A stretch of 64,000 nt of DNA, taken from contig NZ_FNRT01000002.1 in the NCBI RefSeq assembly GCF_900105585.1, positions 1,736,001 to 1,800,000 of the forward strand. The letters run 5' to 3'. The DNA is from Nocardioides exalbidus (GTDB lineage: Bacteria; Actinomycetota; Actinomycetes; Propionibacteriales; Nocardioidaceae). A program made the position numbers and the translations under genes. This document shows, one piece after another, positions 17,519-28,311 of the stretch. The notes below the pieces were generated by a model, which saw nothing but the letters and a program-made list of their open reading frames with translations, searched no databases and had not been told where the DNA came from. How positions within the stretch are numbered: the first letter of the stretch is position 1; every line of letters starts with the position of its first letter.

Positions 17519-18820
17519 ATGACCCACGAGAACGCCCAGCACATCGTCGTCGTCGGCACCAAGCCCGACATCATCAAGCAGGCGCCGATCTACCACGAGC
17601 TGCGCAACCGCGGTCACGACGTGGTGCTCTGCCACACCGGCCAGCACTACGACCACAACCTGTCGCAGTCGATGCTCGACGAGTTCGGCGTCCGCGAGGA
17701 CGTGAACCTCGAGGTCCGCGGCGGCGTCAACGACCTCGTCTCCGGGATCACCGCCAAGCTCGCTCTCTACCTCCGCGGCTTCGCCGAGCGGGGCGGCTTC
17801 CCGATCACCTACGTGCACGGCGACACCACCACCGCGATGGCCGGTGCGCTCGCGACCTTCGGCGAGCGTCAGGCGCTGGTCCACGTCGAGGCCGGCCTGC
17901 GCACCCTCTCCCCGAAGCCCGAGGTCCTCCAGGGCTGGCTCGACCAGGGTGCCGACCTCGACTGGGCGTCGTTCCGGGCCCAGTCGATCGACCGCGGCAG
18001 CTGGTCCAAGGGCAGTCGCGAGCCCTCGCCGGAGCAGTTCAACACCCGTGTCGCCGACGCCGGCACCGACCTCCACGCCGCGCCCGTCGAGCTCAACCGC
18101 GAGTTCCTCGTCGACGAGGGCTTCGCGCCGGCCGCGATCGACGTCGTCGGCAACTCCGTCGTCGACGCGCTCGCGCAGGCGGTCGCGGGCAGCGACAAGA
18201 ACCAGGTGCTGCAGAAGTTCCCGCAGATGGGCGACGGGTCGTTCCTCCGCTTCTGCGTGCACCGCCGCGAGAACACCACCAACCGCGACCGCTTCAACCT
18301 GCTCATGGACGCGATGGAGTCGCTGCTCGAGCAGGGCCACCACGTGCTCTTCATCCGCCTCCTCGGCACCGAGGCCGCGATCGACAACTTCGGGCGCCGC
18401 CAGTGGCTCGAGGACCTCGAGGCGCGCTACGGCGATGCGCTGATCTCCACGCCCGTGTGGGACAGCTACCTCGACGTCGTCGCGGCGATGTCGATGTGCG
18501 CCGTGATCGTGACCGACTCCGGCTCGATCGTCGAGGAGGCCAACGTGCTCCAGGTCCCGTGCGTGACCCTGCGCTTCGGCTCCGACCGCTCCGAGACCTT
18601 CCTCGCCGGCAGCAACTTCCTCGCCCCGCCCATCGACCGGGCCCTCCTGGTCAGCGTCGTGCACAACGTCTTCGAGCACCGCGCCGAGCTGACCTGGGAC
18701 CGCGTCTACCCCGAGGGCGCGAGCACGATGCTCGTCGACGCGGTCGAGCGCCGCCTCGACGAGGGCAGCCTGCTCATCTCCGAGGAGTGGCGCTACGGGC
18801 TGAAGAAGCAGCTGCGCTGA
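17519..18820 (+). CDS. wecB: UDP-N-acetylglucosamine 2-epimerase, divergent with an insertion
   Basis: A 433-residue GT-B-fold epimerase that would convert UDP-GlcNAc to UDP-ManNAc. Family features include GTKPDIIKQAP (13-23), GQHYD (41-45), HGDTTT (100-105), HVEAGLRT (122-129), VHRREN and the late DSGSIVEEA. The protein is about 60 residues longer than typical WecB. Most of the excess lies at about 130-170, after HVEAGLRT, and the usual PEEINRR becomes PEQFNTR. The substrate could therefore be a modified sugar. It follows the guanylyltransferase by 42 bases, with AGCGAAGGA before its ATG. Confidence 0.8.
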   Translation: MTHENAQHIVVVGTKPDIIKQAPIYHELRNRGHDVVLCHTGQHYDHNLSQSMLDEFGVREDVNLEVRGGVNDLVSGITAKLALYLRGFAERGGFPITYVHGDTTTAMAGALATFGERQALVHVEAGLRTLSPKPEVLQGWLDQGADLDWASFRAQSIDRGSWSKGSREPSPEQFNTRVADAGTDLHAAPVELNREFLVDEGFAPAAIDVVGNSVVDALAQAVAGSDKNQVLQKFPQMGDGSFLRFCVHRRENTTNRDRFNLLMDAMESLLEQGHHVLFIRLLGTEAAIDNFGRRQWLEDLEARYGDALISTPVWDSYLDVVAAMSMCAVIVTDSGSIVEEANVLQVPCVTLRFGSDRSETFLAGSNFLAPPIDRALLVSVVHNVFEHRAELTWDRVYPEGASTMLVDAVERRLDEGSLLISEEWRYGLKKQLR

Positions 18821-18830
18821 CGGCCTGATC

Positions 18831-19271
18831 GTGCTCGTCACCAACCACGTCCTCGCCGGCGCCCTCGTCGGCCTGGCCGCGCCGGGGCCCGTCACCGCGT
18901 TCGTCGGTGGCGTGGCCTCGCACTTCGCGCTCGACGTCGTGCCCCACTGGGGCGACCGGCCGATCGACGAGGTCATGCCGATCGCGATGGCCGATGGGCT
19001 CACCGGGCTGGGCGTGATCGCCGTCGTGTGGCGCAGCACTCCGCCGGGACGGAGGCTGCGCGTCCTCGCCGGGATGGCCGGGGCGTCCGTCCCCGACCTC
19101 GACAAGCCGGGCACGGTGTTCCTCGGCGCCTCGCCGTTCCCGCGGTTCGTCGACGACTTCCACGCGCGCATCCAGACCCGCGAGTCGTCGGCCCGGATGC
19201 CGCAGGAGCTCCTCGTCGGGGTCGGCACGGCGGCGGTGCTGGCGCTGGTCCTGCGACGCGTACGTCGTTGA
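18831..19271 (+). CDS. Small membrane protein, YdjM/DUF457-like metal-dependent hydrolase family
   Basis: A 146-residue protein with NHVLAGALVG at the N-terminus and SHFALDVVPHWGD at about 30-42. The His and Asp positions resemble the metal-ligand pattern of YdjM-type membrane hydrolases. Three or four hydrophobic segments are visible. GTG 18831 lies 10 bases after the epimerase stop, so it may be cotranscribed. No enzymatic activity can be inferred beyond family resemblance. Confidence 0.6.
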   Translation: MLVTNHVLAGALVGLAAPGPVTAFVGGVASHFALDVVPHWGDRPIDEVMPIAMADGLTGLGVIAVVWRSTPPGRRLRVLAGMAGASVPDLDKPGTVFLGASPFPRFVDDFHARIQTRESSARMPQELLVGVGTAAVLALVLRRVRR

Positions 19272-19341
19272 CCGACCCCTGCTGGAGCACACGGACGGCG
19301 ATCTCGCCGACGAAGTCCGCGTGATGGATCTCTCACGAAAG

Positions 19342-19360
19342 TAAGGTCACCCTAAGTTTA
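19342..19360. promoter_or_regulatory. IdeR/DtxR-type iron box upstream of fprA
   Basis: TAAGGTCACCCTAAGTTTA matches the actinobacterial iron-box consensus (TWAGGTWAGSCTWACCTWA) at about 16 of 19 positions. It lies 43 bases before the fprA GTG and includes TAAGTT, a plausible -10. IdeR with Fe2+ would repress fprA when iron is plentiful; that is inference. Confidence 0.6.
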
Positions 19361-19402
19361 CCCTTGAGGGGTTCGTTCCGTCCCTAGCTCCAGGAGCCCT
19401 TC

Positions 19403-20746
19403 GTGTCCCGCCCCCTCCGCGTCGCCGTCGTCGGCGCCGGCCCCGCAGGCATCTACGCCGCCGACATCCTGACCAACCAGCACCCCGAGGCCAGTGTCGA
19501 CGTCATCGAACGCCTGCCCGCGCCCTACGGCCTGGTCCGTTACGGCGTCGCGCCGGACCACCCGCGGATCAAGGAGATCATCAAGGCGCTGCGTCGCGCG
19601 CTGGGCAAGCCGGGCGTGCGCCTCATCGGCAACGTCGACTACGGCCGCGACCTGAAGCTCGAGGAGCTGCGCCAGTTCTACGACGCCGTCATCTTCGCGA
19701 CCGGCGCCACCGAGGACCGCGACCTCGACGTCCCGGGTGTCGACCTGCCGGGCAGCCACGGCGCCGCGGACTTCGTCTCCTGGTACACCGGCCACCCCGA
19801 CGTACCCCGTGAGTGGCCGCTCGACGCCCAGCAGGTCGCCGTCATCGGTGCCGGCAACGTGGCGCTCGACGTCGCGCGGATGCTGGCCAAGCCCGTCGCC
19901 GAGCAGATGACCACGGAGATCCCCGCCAACGTCGCGGCCGGTCTCGCGGCCAACCAGGCCACCGACATCCACGTCTTCGCCCGCCGCGGCCCCGCGTCGA
20001 TCAAGTTCAGCCCGATGGAGCTGCGCGAGCTGTCGCACTCGCCGAGCGTCGACGTGCACGTGACCGAGGAGGGCTTCCAGGTCGACGACGCCGGCCAGGC
20101 CGCGATCGCCGCGTCGAAGGGCACCCGCCTCGTCGTCGACACCCTGCTGAAGTACCTCGAGGCCGAGCCCACCGGCGCGCCCCACCGCATCCACATCCAC
20201 ATGTGCCAGGCGCCCGTGGAGATCACCGGTGACGGTCGGGTCGAGGGCCTGCGCACCGAGCGCACCGAGCTCCAGGGCGACGGCACCGCGAAGGGGACCG
20301 GCGAGTTCATCGACTGGCCCGTGCAGGCCGTCTACCGCGCCGTCGGCTACCGCTCGACGAACCTGGCCGACATCCCCTTCGACGACGCCAACGGCGTCGT
20401 GCCCAACGAGGGCGGCCGCGTGCTCGACCTCGACGGCATCCAGGTGCCGGGCGTCTACGTCACCGGCTGGGTCAAGCGAGGCCCGGTCGGTCTGATCGGG
20501 CACACCAAGTCCGACGCGTCGGAGACCATCACCCACCTCCTCGAGGACCTCGACGCCCTGCCGGCGCCCGCGCGCCCGGAGCCGTCCGCGATCCTCGAGC
20601 ACCTCGCCGCCGGCGGCACCCAGCCGTTCCTGTGGGAGGACTGGGAGCGCCTCGACGCCCACGAGATCTCGCTGGGCGAGGCCGAGGGCCGCGAGCGCGT
20701 CAAGGTCGTCGACCGCGAGGAGATGCTCCGCCGCAGCAAGGCCTGA
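19403..20746 (+). CDS. fprA: Ferredoxin/adrenodoxin-type NADP+ reductase FprA
   Basis: A 447-residue flavoprotein of the adrenodoxin-reductase type. It has an FAD-binding GAGPAG at 11-16, LVRYGVAPDH near 44-53, and an NADP-binding GAGNVALDVAR near 152-162. A C-terminal FAD contact GWVKRGPVGLIG lies near 354-365. It passes electrons from NADPH to ferredoxin for P450s or other redox enzymes. GTG 19403 follows CAGGAG. An iron box upstream suggests iron-responsive control. The gene ends at a strong hairpin at 20793. Confidence 0.92.
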   Translation: MSRPLRVAVVGAGPAGIYAADILTNQHPEASVDVIERLPAPYGLVRYGVAPDHPRIKEIIKALRRALGKPGVRLIGNVDYGRDLKLEELRQFYDAVIFATGATEDRDLDVPGVDLPGSHGAADFVSWYTGHPDVPREWPLDAQQVAVIGAGNVALDVARMLAKPVAEQMTTEIPANVAAGLAANQATDIHVFARRGPASIKFSPMELRELSHSPSVDVHVTEEGFQVDDAGQAAIAASKGTRLVVDTLLKYLEAEPTGAPHRIHIHMCQAPVEITGDGRVEGLRTERTELQGDGTAKGTGEFIDWPVQAVYRAVGYRSTNLADIPFDDANGVVPNEGGRVLDLDGIQVPGVYVTGWVKRGPVGLIGHTKSDASETITHLLEDLDALPAPARPEPSAILEHLAAGGTQPFLWEDWERLDAHEISLGEAEGRERVKVVDREEMLRRSKA

Positions 20747-20792
20747 GCGACGTACGTCCGCCTGGGGCGGTGCGTGAGCCCACGGCATGAGC

Positions 20793-20828
20793 GAGGCCCC
20801 GGCCACCGATGATCGGTGCCGGGGCCTC
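20793..20828. terminator. Bidirectional hairpin between fprA and tRNA-Ser
   Basis: Arms of 17-18 bases (GAGGCCCCGG... and ...CCGGGGCCTC) fold almost end to end with one bulged base. It can end fprA on the plus strand and the tRNA-Ser transcript on the minus strand. Confidence 0.75.
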
Positions 20829-20834
20829 GTGCGG

Positions 20835-20920
20835 CGGAGGTAGGGGGATTCGAACCCCCGAGGGCTATTAACCCAACCCGCTTTCCAAGCGAGCGCCATA
20901 GGCCACTAGGCGATACCTCC
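20835..20920 (-). tRNA. tRNA-Ser (GGA anticodon)
   Basis: An 86-base class II tRNA with a 7-base acceptor stem (GGAGGTA with TACCTCC), discriminator G, anticodon loop TTGGAAA with GGA at 20886-20884, a long variable arm and a T-arm GGTTCGAATC. CCA is not encoded. Confidence 0.95.
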
Positions 20921-21014
20921 GCGGAGGAGAGTACCGGTCGGCTCGCGGGCCGGTGAAATCGCGTGCGCCCCACCGGGTTTGGGCACCGGTCGCCGGCTCA
21001 CCTAGACTCCCCCG

Positions 21015-21105
21015 CAACCCCCCACGCGGCGACATCTCGCCCAATTCCCCCAGGGCCGGAAGGCAGCAAGGGTAAGTGAGCTCTGACGGGTGCGTGGGGG
21101 GCCTT
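21015..21105 (+). ncRNA. ffs: Signal recognition particle RNA, small (4.5S-like) form
   Basis: The conserved SRP loop sequence GGCCGGAAGGCAGCAAGGGT is present at 21054-21073. Flanking arms CCCCCCACGC (21018-21027) and GCGTGGGGGG (21092-21101) pair to close the molecule. Exact ends are estimated. It lies between tRNA-Ser and dnaX, a location common in Actinobacteria. Confidence 0.88.
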
Positions 21106-21150
21106 TCCATGTCCGGGTCCCGGCCCGTGTGCAGTGTGGGTGGGCCCGGT

Positions 21151-21156
21151 TAGGGT
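21151..21156 (+). promoter_or_regulatory. Leaderless promoter -10 (TAGGGT) of dnaX
   Basis: TAGGGT ends seven bases before the GTG at 21164, and no ribosome-binding site is present. Transcription probably starts at or next to the start codon. Confidence 0.5.
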
Positions 21157-21163
21157 TCACGAC

Positions 21164-23365
21164 GTGGAGTCACCGCTCGCGCTCTATCGCCGCTACCGGC
21201 CCGAGACCTTCCAGGAGGTCATCGGGCAGGACCACGTGACCGAGCCGCTGCGCGCCGCCCTCGCGGCCAACCGGGTCAACCATGCCTACCTCTTCTCCGG
21301 CCCCCGCGGCTGCGGCAAGACGACGTCCGCGCGCATCCTCGCCCGGGCGCTCAACTGCGCGCAGGCGCCGATCTCCGACCCGTGCGGCGAGTGCGACAGC
21401 TGCCGCGACCTCGCGCGCGGCGGCCCCGGGTCGATCGACGTCATCGAGATCGACGCCGCGTCCCACGGTGGTGTCGACGACGCCCGCGACCTGCGCGAGA
21501 AGGCGTTCTTCGCGCCGGTGCGCGACCGCTACAAGGTCTACATCATCGACGAGGCGCACATGGTCACCACGCAGGGCTTCAACGCCCTGCTCAAGCTGGT
21601 CGAGGAGCCGCCGCCGCACCTGCGGTTCATCTTCGCCACGACCGAGCCCGACAAGGTGCTGCCGACCATCCGCTCGCGCACCCACCACTACCCCTTCCGG
21701 CTGATCCCGCCGCGCCTGCTGAGCGACTACCTCTCCCAGCTCGCCGGCGAGGAGGGCGTCGCCATCGAGCCGGCGGCGCTGCCCCTCGTCGTCCGAGCGG
21801 GCGCGGGGTCGGCGCGCGACACGCTGTCCGTCCTCGACCAGCTCCTCGGCGGCGCCGGTCCGGGCGGCGTGACCCACAAGCTGGCCTCCGACCTGCTCGG
21901 GTTCACCCCCGACTCGCTGCTCGACGAGGTGGTCGAGGCGTTCGCCACCCGCGACGGCGCTGCCGTCTTCTCGGTCGTCGACAAGGTCGTCGAGACCGGC
22001 CAGGACCCGCGCCGGTTCACCGAGGACCTGCTCCGCCGCCTGCGCGACCTGGTCATCGTCACCGCCGTCCCCGACGCCCCGGCCACCGGCCTCATCGACG
22101 TCGACGAGGCCGCCGGCGAGCGCCTGGTCGCCCAGGCCGCCCGGTTCGGCGCGATCGAGCTCAGCCGCGCCGCCGACATCGTGGCCGCGGGTCTCACCGA
22201 GATGCGCGGAGCCACCGCGCCCCGCCTGCTCCTCGAGCTGCTCTGCGCACGCGTGCTGCTGCCGGGTGCCGACCACACCTCCGACGGCGTGATGGCCCGC
22301 CTCGAGCGGCTCGAGCGCCGGATGGACGTGAGCGGCGCCCCGACCGGTGCCGCCCAGGCGCGTGCCGCGACCGCGCCCCCTGCCGCGGCTGCGCTGCCGA
22401 CCGCCGCTCCCGCCGAGGCCCCGGCAGCCCCCGCACCCCAGGCCCCGCCCGTGGCGGCCCCGGCGGCTGCGCCGGGCCCCGCCGCGGCACCAGCGCCGGA
22501 GGCCACGCCCGTCCACGCCGACGAGCCGGCCCCGCCGCCTCCGATGCCGACCACGCCGAGCGTGCGCGACGACGGCCCGCCGCCTCCGCCGCCGATGCCC
22601 ACGAGCGCGCCCGAGCCGCCGCCCACGGTCGCGGAGCCGGCCCCGGTGCCGTCCGTGCCGGCCGCTTCGGACGCTCCCGTCGCGGCGCAGCCCGCGGGGC
22701 CGCGCGGCGGCCTCAGCCTCGTCGACGTCCGACGCCTGTGGCCCGACATCCTCGAGCAGACCAAGAACCGTCGCCGCCTCGCGTGGATGGTGCTCTCCCA
22801 GCACGCCCACGTGGTCGACGTCGACGCGACCCGCCTCACCGTCGGCTTCGCCAACGCCGGGGCCCGCGACTCCTTCGTCAACGGCGGCTGCGACGAGATC
22901 CTGCGCCAGGCCGCGATCGACATCGTCGGCATGGACTGGCGCGTGGAGTCGATCGTCGACCCGAGCGGTGCCGCCGCCGAGCAGCCCGTCGTCAAGCAGG
23001 CCGCCACCGACCCCCGCACCTCGCCCGCCGCGCCGTCGGCCGACCCGGCGCCGCCGGGTCCGCCCGCCCAGGAGGCGCCCGACGCGCCGCCCTCGTGGGT
23101 GACCGGCGACGCGGCTGCCGCCGCCCCGCAGCCGGACGCGCCCGTCGAGCCGCAGCCGTCGGTCTCCGCGGCGCCGGCCCGCGAGGCGCTCGACGCCTTC
23201 CGCAACGGCGCCACCTCGACCGAGCCGGCCCAGCCGGTGCGCAACGCCGACGACGACGTGGACGCCGACGACGACCCCGACGCCGACTCCGGCGCCATCG
23301 ACACCGAGGCCCTGCTCAGCCAGACGCTCGGCGCCAAGCTCATCGACGAGATCAAGAACGACTGA
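21164..23365 (+). CDS. dnaX: DNA polymerase III subunits gamma/tau
   Basis: A 733-residue clamp-loader ATPase. Walker A GPRGCGKT at 46-53, zinc cysteines at 65, 74, 77 and 80, Walker B IIDEAH near 127-132, then TTEPDKVLPTIRSR. A long Pro/Ala linker at about 395-515 precedes a folded C-terminal region at about 520-610 and another disordered acidic tail. GTG 21164 (VESPLALYRRYRP) is the family-like start and fits the leaderless promoter. The E. coli-type A-rich slippery site is absent, so only one product is expected. It leads a dnaX-ybaB-recR run. Confidence 0.95.
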   Translation: MESPLALYRRYRPETFQEVIGQDHVTEPLRAALAANRVNHAYLFSGPRGCGKTTSARILARALNCAQAPISDPCGECDSCRDLARGGPGSIDVIEIDAASHGGVDDARDLREKAFFAPVRDRYKVYIIDEAHMVTTQGFNALLKLVEEPPPHLRFIFATTEPDKVLPTIRSRTHHYPFRLIPPRLLSDYLSQLAGEEGVAIEPAALPLVVRAGAGSARDTLSVLDQLLGGAGPGGVTHKLASDLLGFTPDSLLDEVVEAFATRDGAAVFSVVDKVVETGQDPRRFTEDLLRRLRDLVIVTAVPDAPATGLIDVDEAAGERLVAQAARFGAIELSRAADIVAAGLTEMRGATAPRLLLELLCARVLLPGADHTSDGVMARLERLERRMDVSGAPTGAAQARAATAPPAAAALPTAAPAEAPAAPAPQAPPVAAPAAAPGPAAAPAPEATPVHADEPAPPPPMPTTPSVRDDGPPPPPPMPTSAPEPPPTVAEPAPVPSVPAASDAPVAAQPAGPRGGLSLVDVRRLWPDILEQTKNRRRLAWMVLSQHAHVVDVDATRLTVGFANAGARDSFVNGGCDEILRQAAIDIVGMDWRVESIVDPSGAAAEQPVVKQAATDPRTSPAAPSADPAPPGPPAQEAPDAPPSWVTGDAAAAAPQPDAPVEPQPSVSAAPAREALDAFRNGATSTEPAQPVRNADDDVDADDDPDADSGAIDTEALLSQTLGAKLIDEIKND

Positions 23366-23382
23366 CGACCAAGGACGATGCG

Positions 23383-23778
23383 ATGACCCAGAACCCCTTC
23401 GACGCCCTCGGTGGCGGCTTCGACATGAACGCGCTGCTCCAGCAGGCGCAGCAGATGCAGCAGCAGCTCGAGGAGGCGCAGGCCAACCTCGCCAAGCAGA
23501 CCGTCGACGGCACCGTCGCCGGCGGCGCGGTCACCGTCACCGCCAACGGCGTGGGCGAGCTGGTCGGCGTGACGATCCGCGCGGGCGAGTTCGACGGGAG
23601 CGACCCCGACGACCTGTCCGACCTCTCCGACCTGATCGTCGCCGCCTACCGCGACGCGCGCGCCAAGTCCGAGGCGCTTGCCGGCGACTCGCTCGGCCCG
23701 CTCACGGACGGCCTCGGCGGCGGCCTCGGCGGCGGCGAGGGCGGCGGCTTCGGCTTCAACCCGCCCAGCCTGGGCTGA
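23383..23778 (+). CDS. ybaB: YbaB/EbfC family nucleoid-associated protein
   Basis: A 131-residue DNA-binding protein. It has a Met/Gln-rich N-terminal helix (LLQQAQQMQQQLEEA, about 19-33), the conserved GGAVTVTANGVGELVGVTI (47-65), and a Gly-rich tail. Members bind DNA as dimers and are encoded between dnaX and recR across bacteria, as here. The start is ATG 23383, 17 bases after dnaX. Confidence 0.92.
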   Translation: MTQNPFDALGGGFDMNALLQQAQQMQQQLEEAQANLAKQTVDGTVAGGAVTVTANGVGELVGVTIRAGEFDGSDPDDLSDLSDLIVAAYRDARAKSEALAGDSLGPLTDGLGGGLGGGEGGGFGFNPPSLG

Positions 23779-23787
23779 GGGGCTTCG

Positions 23788-24384
23788 TTGTACGAGGGTG
23801 TCGTCCAGGACCTGATCGACGAGCTGGGCCGGCTGCCCGGCGTCGGTCCGAAGAGCGCCCAACGCATCGCCTTCCACCTGCTGCAGGCCGAGGCGGTCGA
23901 CGTACGCCGCCTCGCCGACGTGCTCATCGAGGTCAAGGCCAGGGTGAAGTTCTGCTCGATCTGCTTCAACGTCAGCGAGGACGAGCAGTGCCGGATCTGC
24001 CGCGACGAGCGGCGTGACCCGAGCGTGCTGTGCGTCGTCGAGGAGTACAAGGACGTCGTCGCGATCGAGCGCACGCGCGAGTTCCGCGGGCGCTACCACG
24101 TGCTCGGCGGCGCCATCTCGCCGATCGACGGCATCGGCCCCGACCAGCTCCACGTCAAGGAGCTCATGCCGCGCCTGGCCGACGGCACGGTCACCGAGGT
24201 CATCCTCGCCACCGACCCCAACCTCGAGGGCGAGGCGACCGCGACGTATCTCACGCGCCTGCTGTCGCCGATGGGGTTGCGCGTGACCCGTCTGGCGAGT
24301 GGACTGCCTGTGGGCGGCGACCTGGAGTACGCCGACGAGGTGACGCTCGGACGAGCGTTCGCCGGAAGGAGATCAGCGCAATGA
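23788..24384 (+). CDS. recR: Recombination mediator RecR
   Basis: A 198-residue protein with a helix-hairpin-helix ([17 protein letters not shown], 16-32), a zinc finger with Cys56, 59, 68 and 71, and a Toprim domain from about 80. With RecO it loads RecA at single-strand gaps. The start is TTG 23788, nine bases after ybaB, with GAGGGG upstream. Its TGA overlaps the next gene's ATG (ATGA). Confidence 0.95.
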   Translation: MYEGVVQDLIDELGRLPGVGPKSAQRIAFHLLQAEAVDVRRLADVLIEVKARVKFCSICFNVSEDEQCRICRDERRDPSVLCVVEEYKDVVAIERTREFRGRYHVLGGAISPIDGIGPDQLHVKELMPRLADGTVTEVILATDPNLEGEATATYLTRLLSPMGLRVTRLASGLPVGGDLEYADEVTLGRAFAGRRSAQ

Positions 24385-24968
24385 CCGGGACGGACGAGAA
24401 GGTGTTCGGCGAGCAGATCGCCGACTCCGTGGAGAGCTTCCTGCTCGCCCTGCGCGCGATCGCGCGCGAGGGCAACGGCGCCCAGGCGGTCTCCCTGCTG
24501 CTGCTCGAGATCAGCCAGGTGCTGCTCGCCGGCGCGCGGCTCGGCGCGCAGAACGACTTCACCCCGCGCGAGGAGTTCCAGCCCGACGTCGGGCCCGAGG
24601 CCGACATCGACGAGCTGCGGCTGCGGCTCGCCGACATGCTCGGTGGCGTCGACGCGTACACCTTCGTCTTCGACCCCTACGTCCCCGAGGTCGTCGAGAG
24701 CCGGCTGTCCGACGACATGGCCTCGATCGCGATCGACCTCGAGAACGGCCTGCGCCACTTCCGCGCCGGCAACGTCGCCGAGGCGCTGTGGTGGTGGCAG
24801 TTCTCCTACGTCAACAGCTGGGGCAACCTCGCCGGCGCGGCGCTCAACGCGCTGCTGACCGTCGTGGCCCACGACCGCTTCAACACCGACTTCGACGCCG
24901 ACGCCGAGGCGCTGGCCGTCGCCGACGAGATCCTCGGCAGCGACCCGACCGAGGTCACCACGCGGTAG
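24381..24968 (+). CDS. DUF5063 domain protein of unknown function
   Basis: A 195-residue acidic, helical, soluble protein that overlaps recR by four bases. Conserved-looking segments include [20 protein letters not shown] and [15 protein letters not shown]. The family is commonly found after recR in Actinobacteria. No catalytic motif is evident. A recombination-related role is suggested only by gene order. AAGGAGA lies before the ATG. Confidence 0.8.
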   Translation: MTGTDEKVFGEQIADSVESFLLALRAIAREGNGAQAVSLLLLEISQVLLAGARLGAQNDFTPREEFQPDVGPEADIDELRLRLADMLGGVDAYTFVFDPYVPEVVESRLSDDMASIAIDLENGLRHFRAGNVAEALWWWQFSYVNSWGNLAGAALNALLTVVAHDRFNTDFDADAEALAVADEILGSDPTEVTTR

Positions 24969-25015
24969 TCGCCCGGCGGGGATGAGATGGCCCTCACCCG
25001 CTGGTCCGCGCGCCG

Positions 25016-25021
25016 TAGAAT
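25016..25021 (+). promoter_or_regulatory. Putative -10 (TAGAAT) of the ask-asd operon
   Basis: TAGAAT is a good TANNNT match about 89 bases before the ask GTG, so the mRNA would have a long leader. No lysine riboswitch fold was recognised in that leader. Confidence 0.4.
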
Positions 25022-25109
25022 CTTCGGTGGCCCGCCGGCAAGGGCGCCGGAGGGCACGTCAGACGTTCGCGGCCGCTGACGGCCGCACCCCGACCGCAGA
25101 GGTTCAACC

Positions 25110-27432
<2,323 letters not shown>

Positions 27433-27453
27433 GCGGGGTCGCCCGGCTCTCGT

Positions 27454-27509
27454 GATCCCCGGCTGACCGGGGATCGCTCCACTTGTCGGCCCTTGCAAGG
27501 CCTGACAAG
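27454..27509. terminator. Two hairpins between convergent asd and a membrane protein gene
   Basis: The first (27454-27475) has perfect 9-base arms GATCCCCGG and CCGGGGATC with a 4-base loop. The second (27482-27509) is a longer imperfect palindrome from CTTGTC to GACAAG around CCTTGCAAGG. Together they can terminate both strands. Confidence 0.7.
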
Positions 27510-27536
27510 TTCAGTGAGTGACGGACAACGGTCCCG

Positions 27537-28163
27537 TCACCGGACGTCGTGCGACTCCACGACCGGCTCCGTGACCTCCGAGTCGGCGACGGCATGGGTG
27601 AGCAGCCAGGAGCCGGCGTAGGACGCTGCGGCGAGGACGGGCACGGCGACGACCGCCCACCAGGTGTCGAGCGAGCCGAGCAGGAAGACCATCACCAGCA
27701 CGGCCAGTACGCCGACCGCGAGCAGGCTGGTCGACCCGGCATCGACGACCCGGAGCGTGCGCAGCAGCAGGGTGCCTGCCCACGCGAGGATCGCCACCAC
27801 CGCGACCAGCACGGGGAAGCCGATCGCGCCACCGCACGAGGTCGTGCCCCGGGCCGCGTCGCAGCCGACGCCGGCCAGCCAGGCGAGCGCGACGGCGAGC
27901 AGGCCGACCACGAGCCCGGTCACGACCGCCGCGACCAGGCCCGACACCGCCGGCAGCTCGCGACGGACGCGGGGGGTGACGGGCTCGGGCTCGGGATCGG
28001 GCTGGACGACGGTCCGTGTCTCCGGGACCGACGGCTCGGCGACCGGCGTGTCGACAGGCTCGGTCACGGCCTCGTCGGCCGGCTCGGGAGCATCCTTCTT
28101 CCGCCGCCGGAGCGAGAAGGACGGCATCTCGAGCGAGGACCGCTCGTCGGGGTCGGGAGCCAT
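27537..28163 (-). CDS. Four-helix membrane protein with Pro/Glu-rich cytosolic N-terminus, unknown function
   Basis: A 208-residue protein. Residues 1-70 are disordered and rich in Pro, Glu and Val. Four hydrophobic segments lie at roughly 74-98, 113-134, 139-160 and 165-190. An extracytoplasmic loop with two cysteines (GCDAARGTTSCGG) could hold a disulfide. ATG 28163 is chosen; a GTG at 28193 is possible but less natural. It is divergent from the copper-oxidase gene and shares its upstream region. No family recognised. Confidence 0.65.
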   Translation of the reverse strand: MAPDPDERSSLEMPSFSLRRRKKDAPEPADEAVTEPVDTPVAEPSVPETRTVVQPDPEPEPVTPRVRRELPAVSGLVAAVVTGLVVGLLAVALAWLAGVGCDAARGTTSCGGAIGFPVLVAVVAILAWAGTLLLRTLRVVDAGSTSLLAVGVLAVLVMVFLLGSLDTWWAVVAVPVLAAASYAGSWLLTHAVADSEVTEPVVESHDVR

Positions 28164-28210
28164 GCCCGCAGTCTGCCACCGCCGGGAATTCACGTTTCTG
28201 GACGCAGTTC

Positions 28211-28240
28211 TTGACTCTGTGTGACCTACGTCACTACGTT
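28211..28240 (+). promoter_or_regulatory. Putative promoter (TTGACT, 18-base spacer, TACGTT) of the ThuA/oxidase gene
   Basis: A -35-like TTGACT at 28211-28216 and a TANNNT -10 at 28235-28240 flank a CRP-like site. Few genes here have such a clear -35. Confidence 0.45.
28220..28235. promoter_or_regulatory. CRP/GlxR-like operator (TGTGA-N6-TCACT)
   Basis: TGTGACCTACGTCACT differs by one base from the classical TGTGA-N6-TCACA site. It lies between the -35 and -10 boxes, a position expected for repression. A matching site lies before the other ThuA fusion gene, at 43365-43380. Confidence 0.55.
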
Positions 28241-28311
28241 CGGCTCAATCTCGAGGACGCAGACCGCACCCGTCGCCCGCCGAGCTCACCACCGAGCCAA
28301 GGGAATCGAAG

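Noticed and set aside
22350..22720. Pro/Ala-rich repeat in dnaX as a mobile or repeat element
   Set aside because: It is a low-complexity linker within a single reading frame, normal for actinobacterial tau subunits.
21164..23365. Programmed frameshift in dnaX giving a short gamma subunit
   Set aside because: No A-rich slippery heptamer or downstream stem was found at the expected place.
25022..25109. Lysine riboswitch in the aspartokinase leader
   Set aside because: The leader is too short and lacks the conserved riboswitch core sequences.
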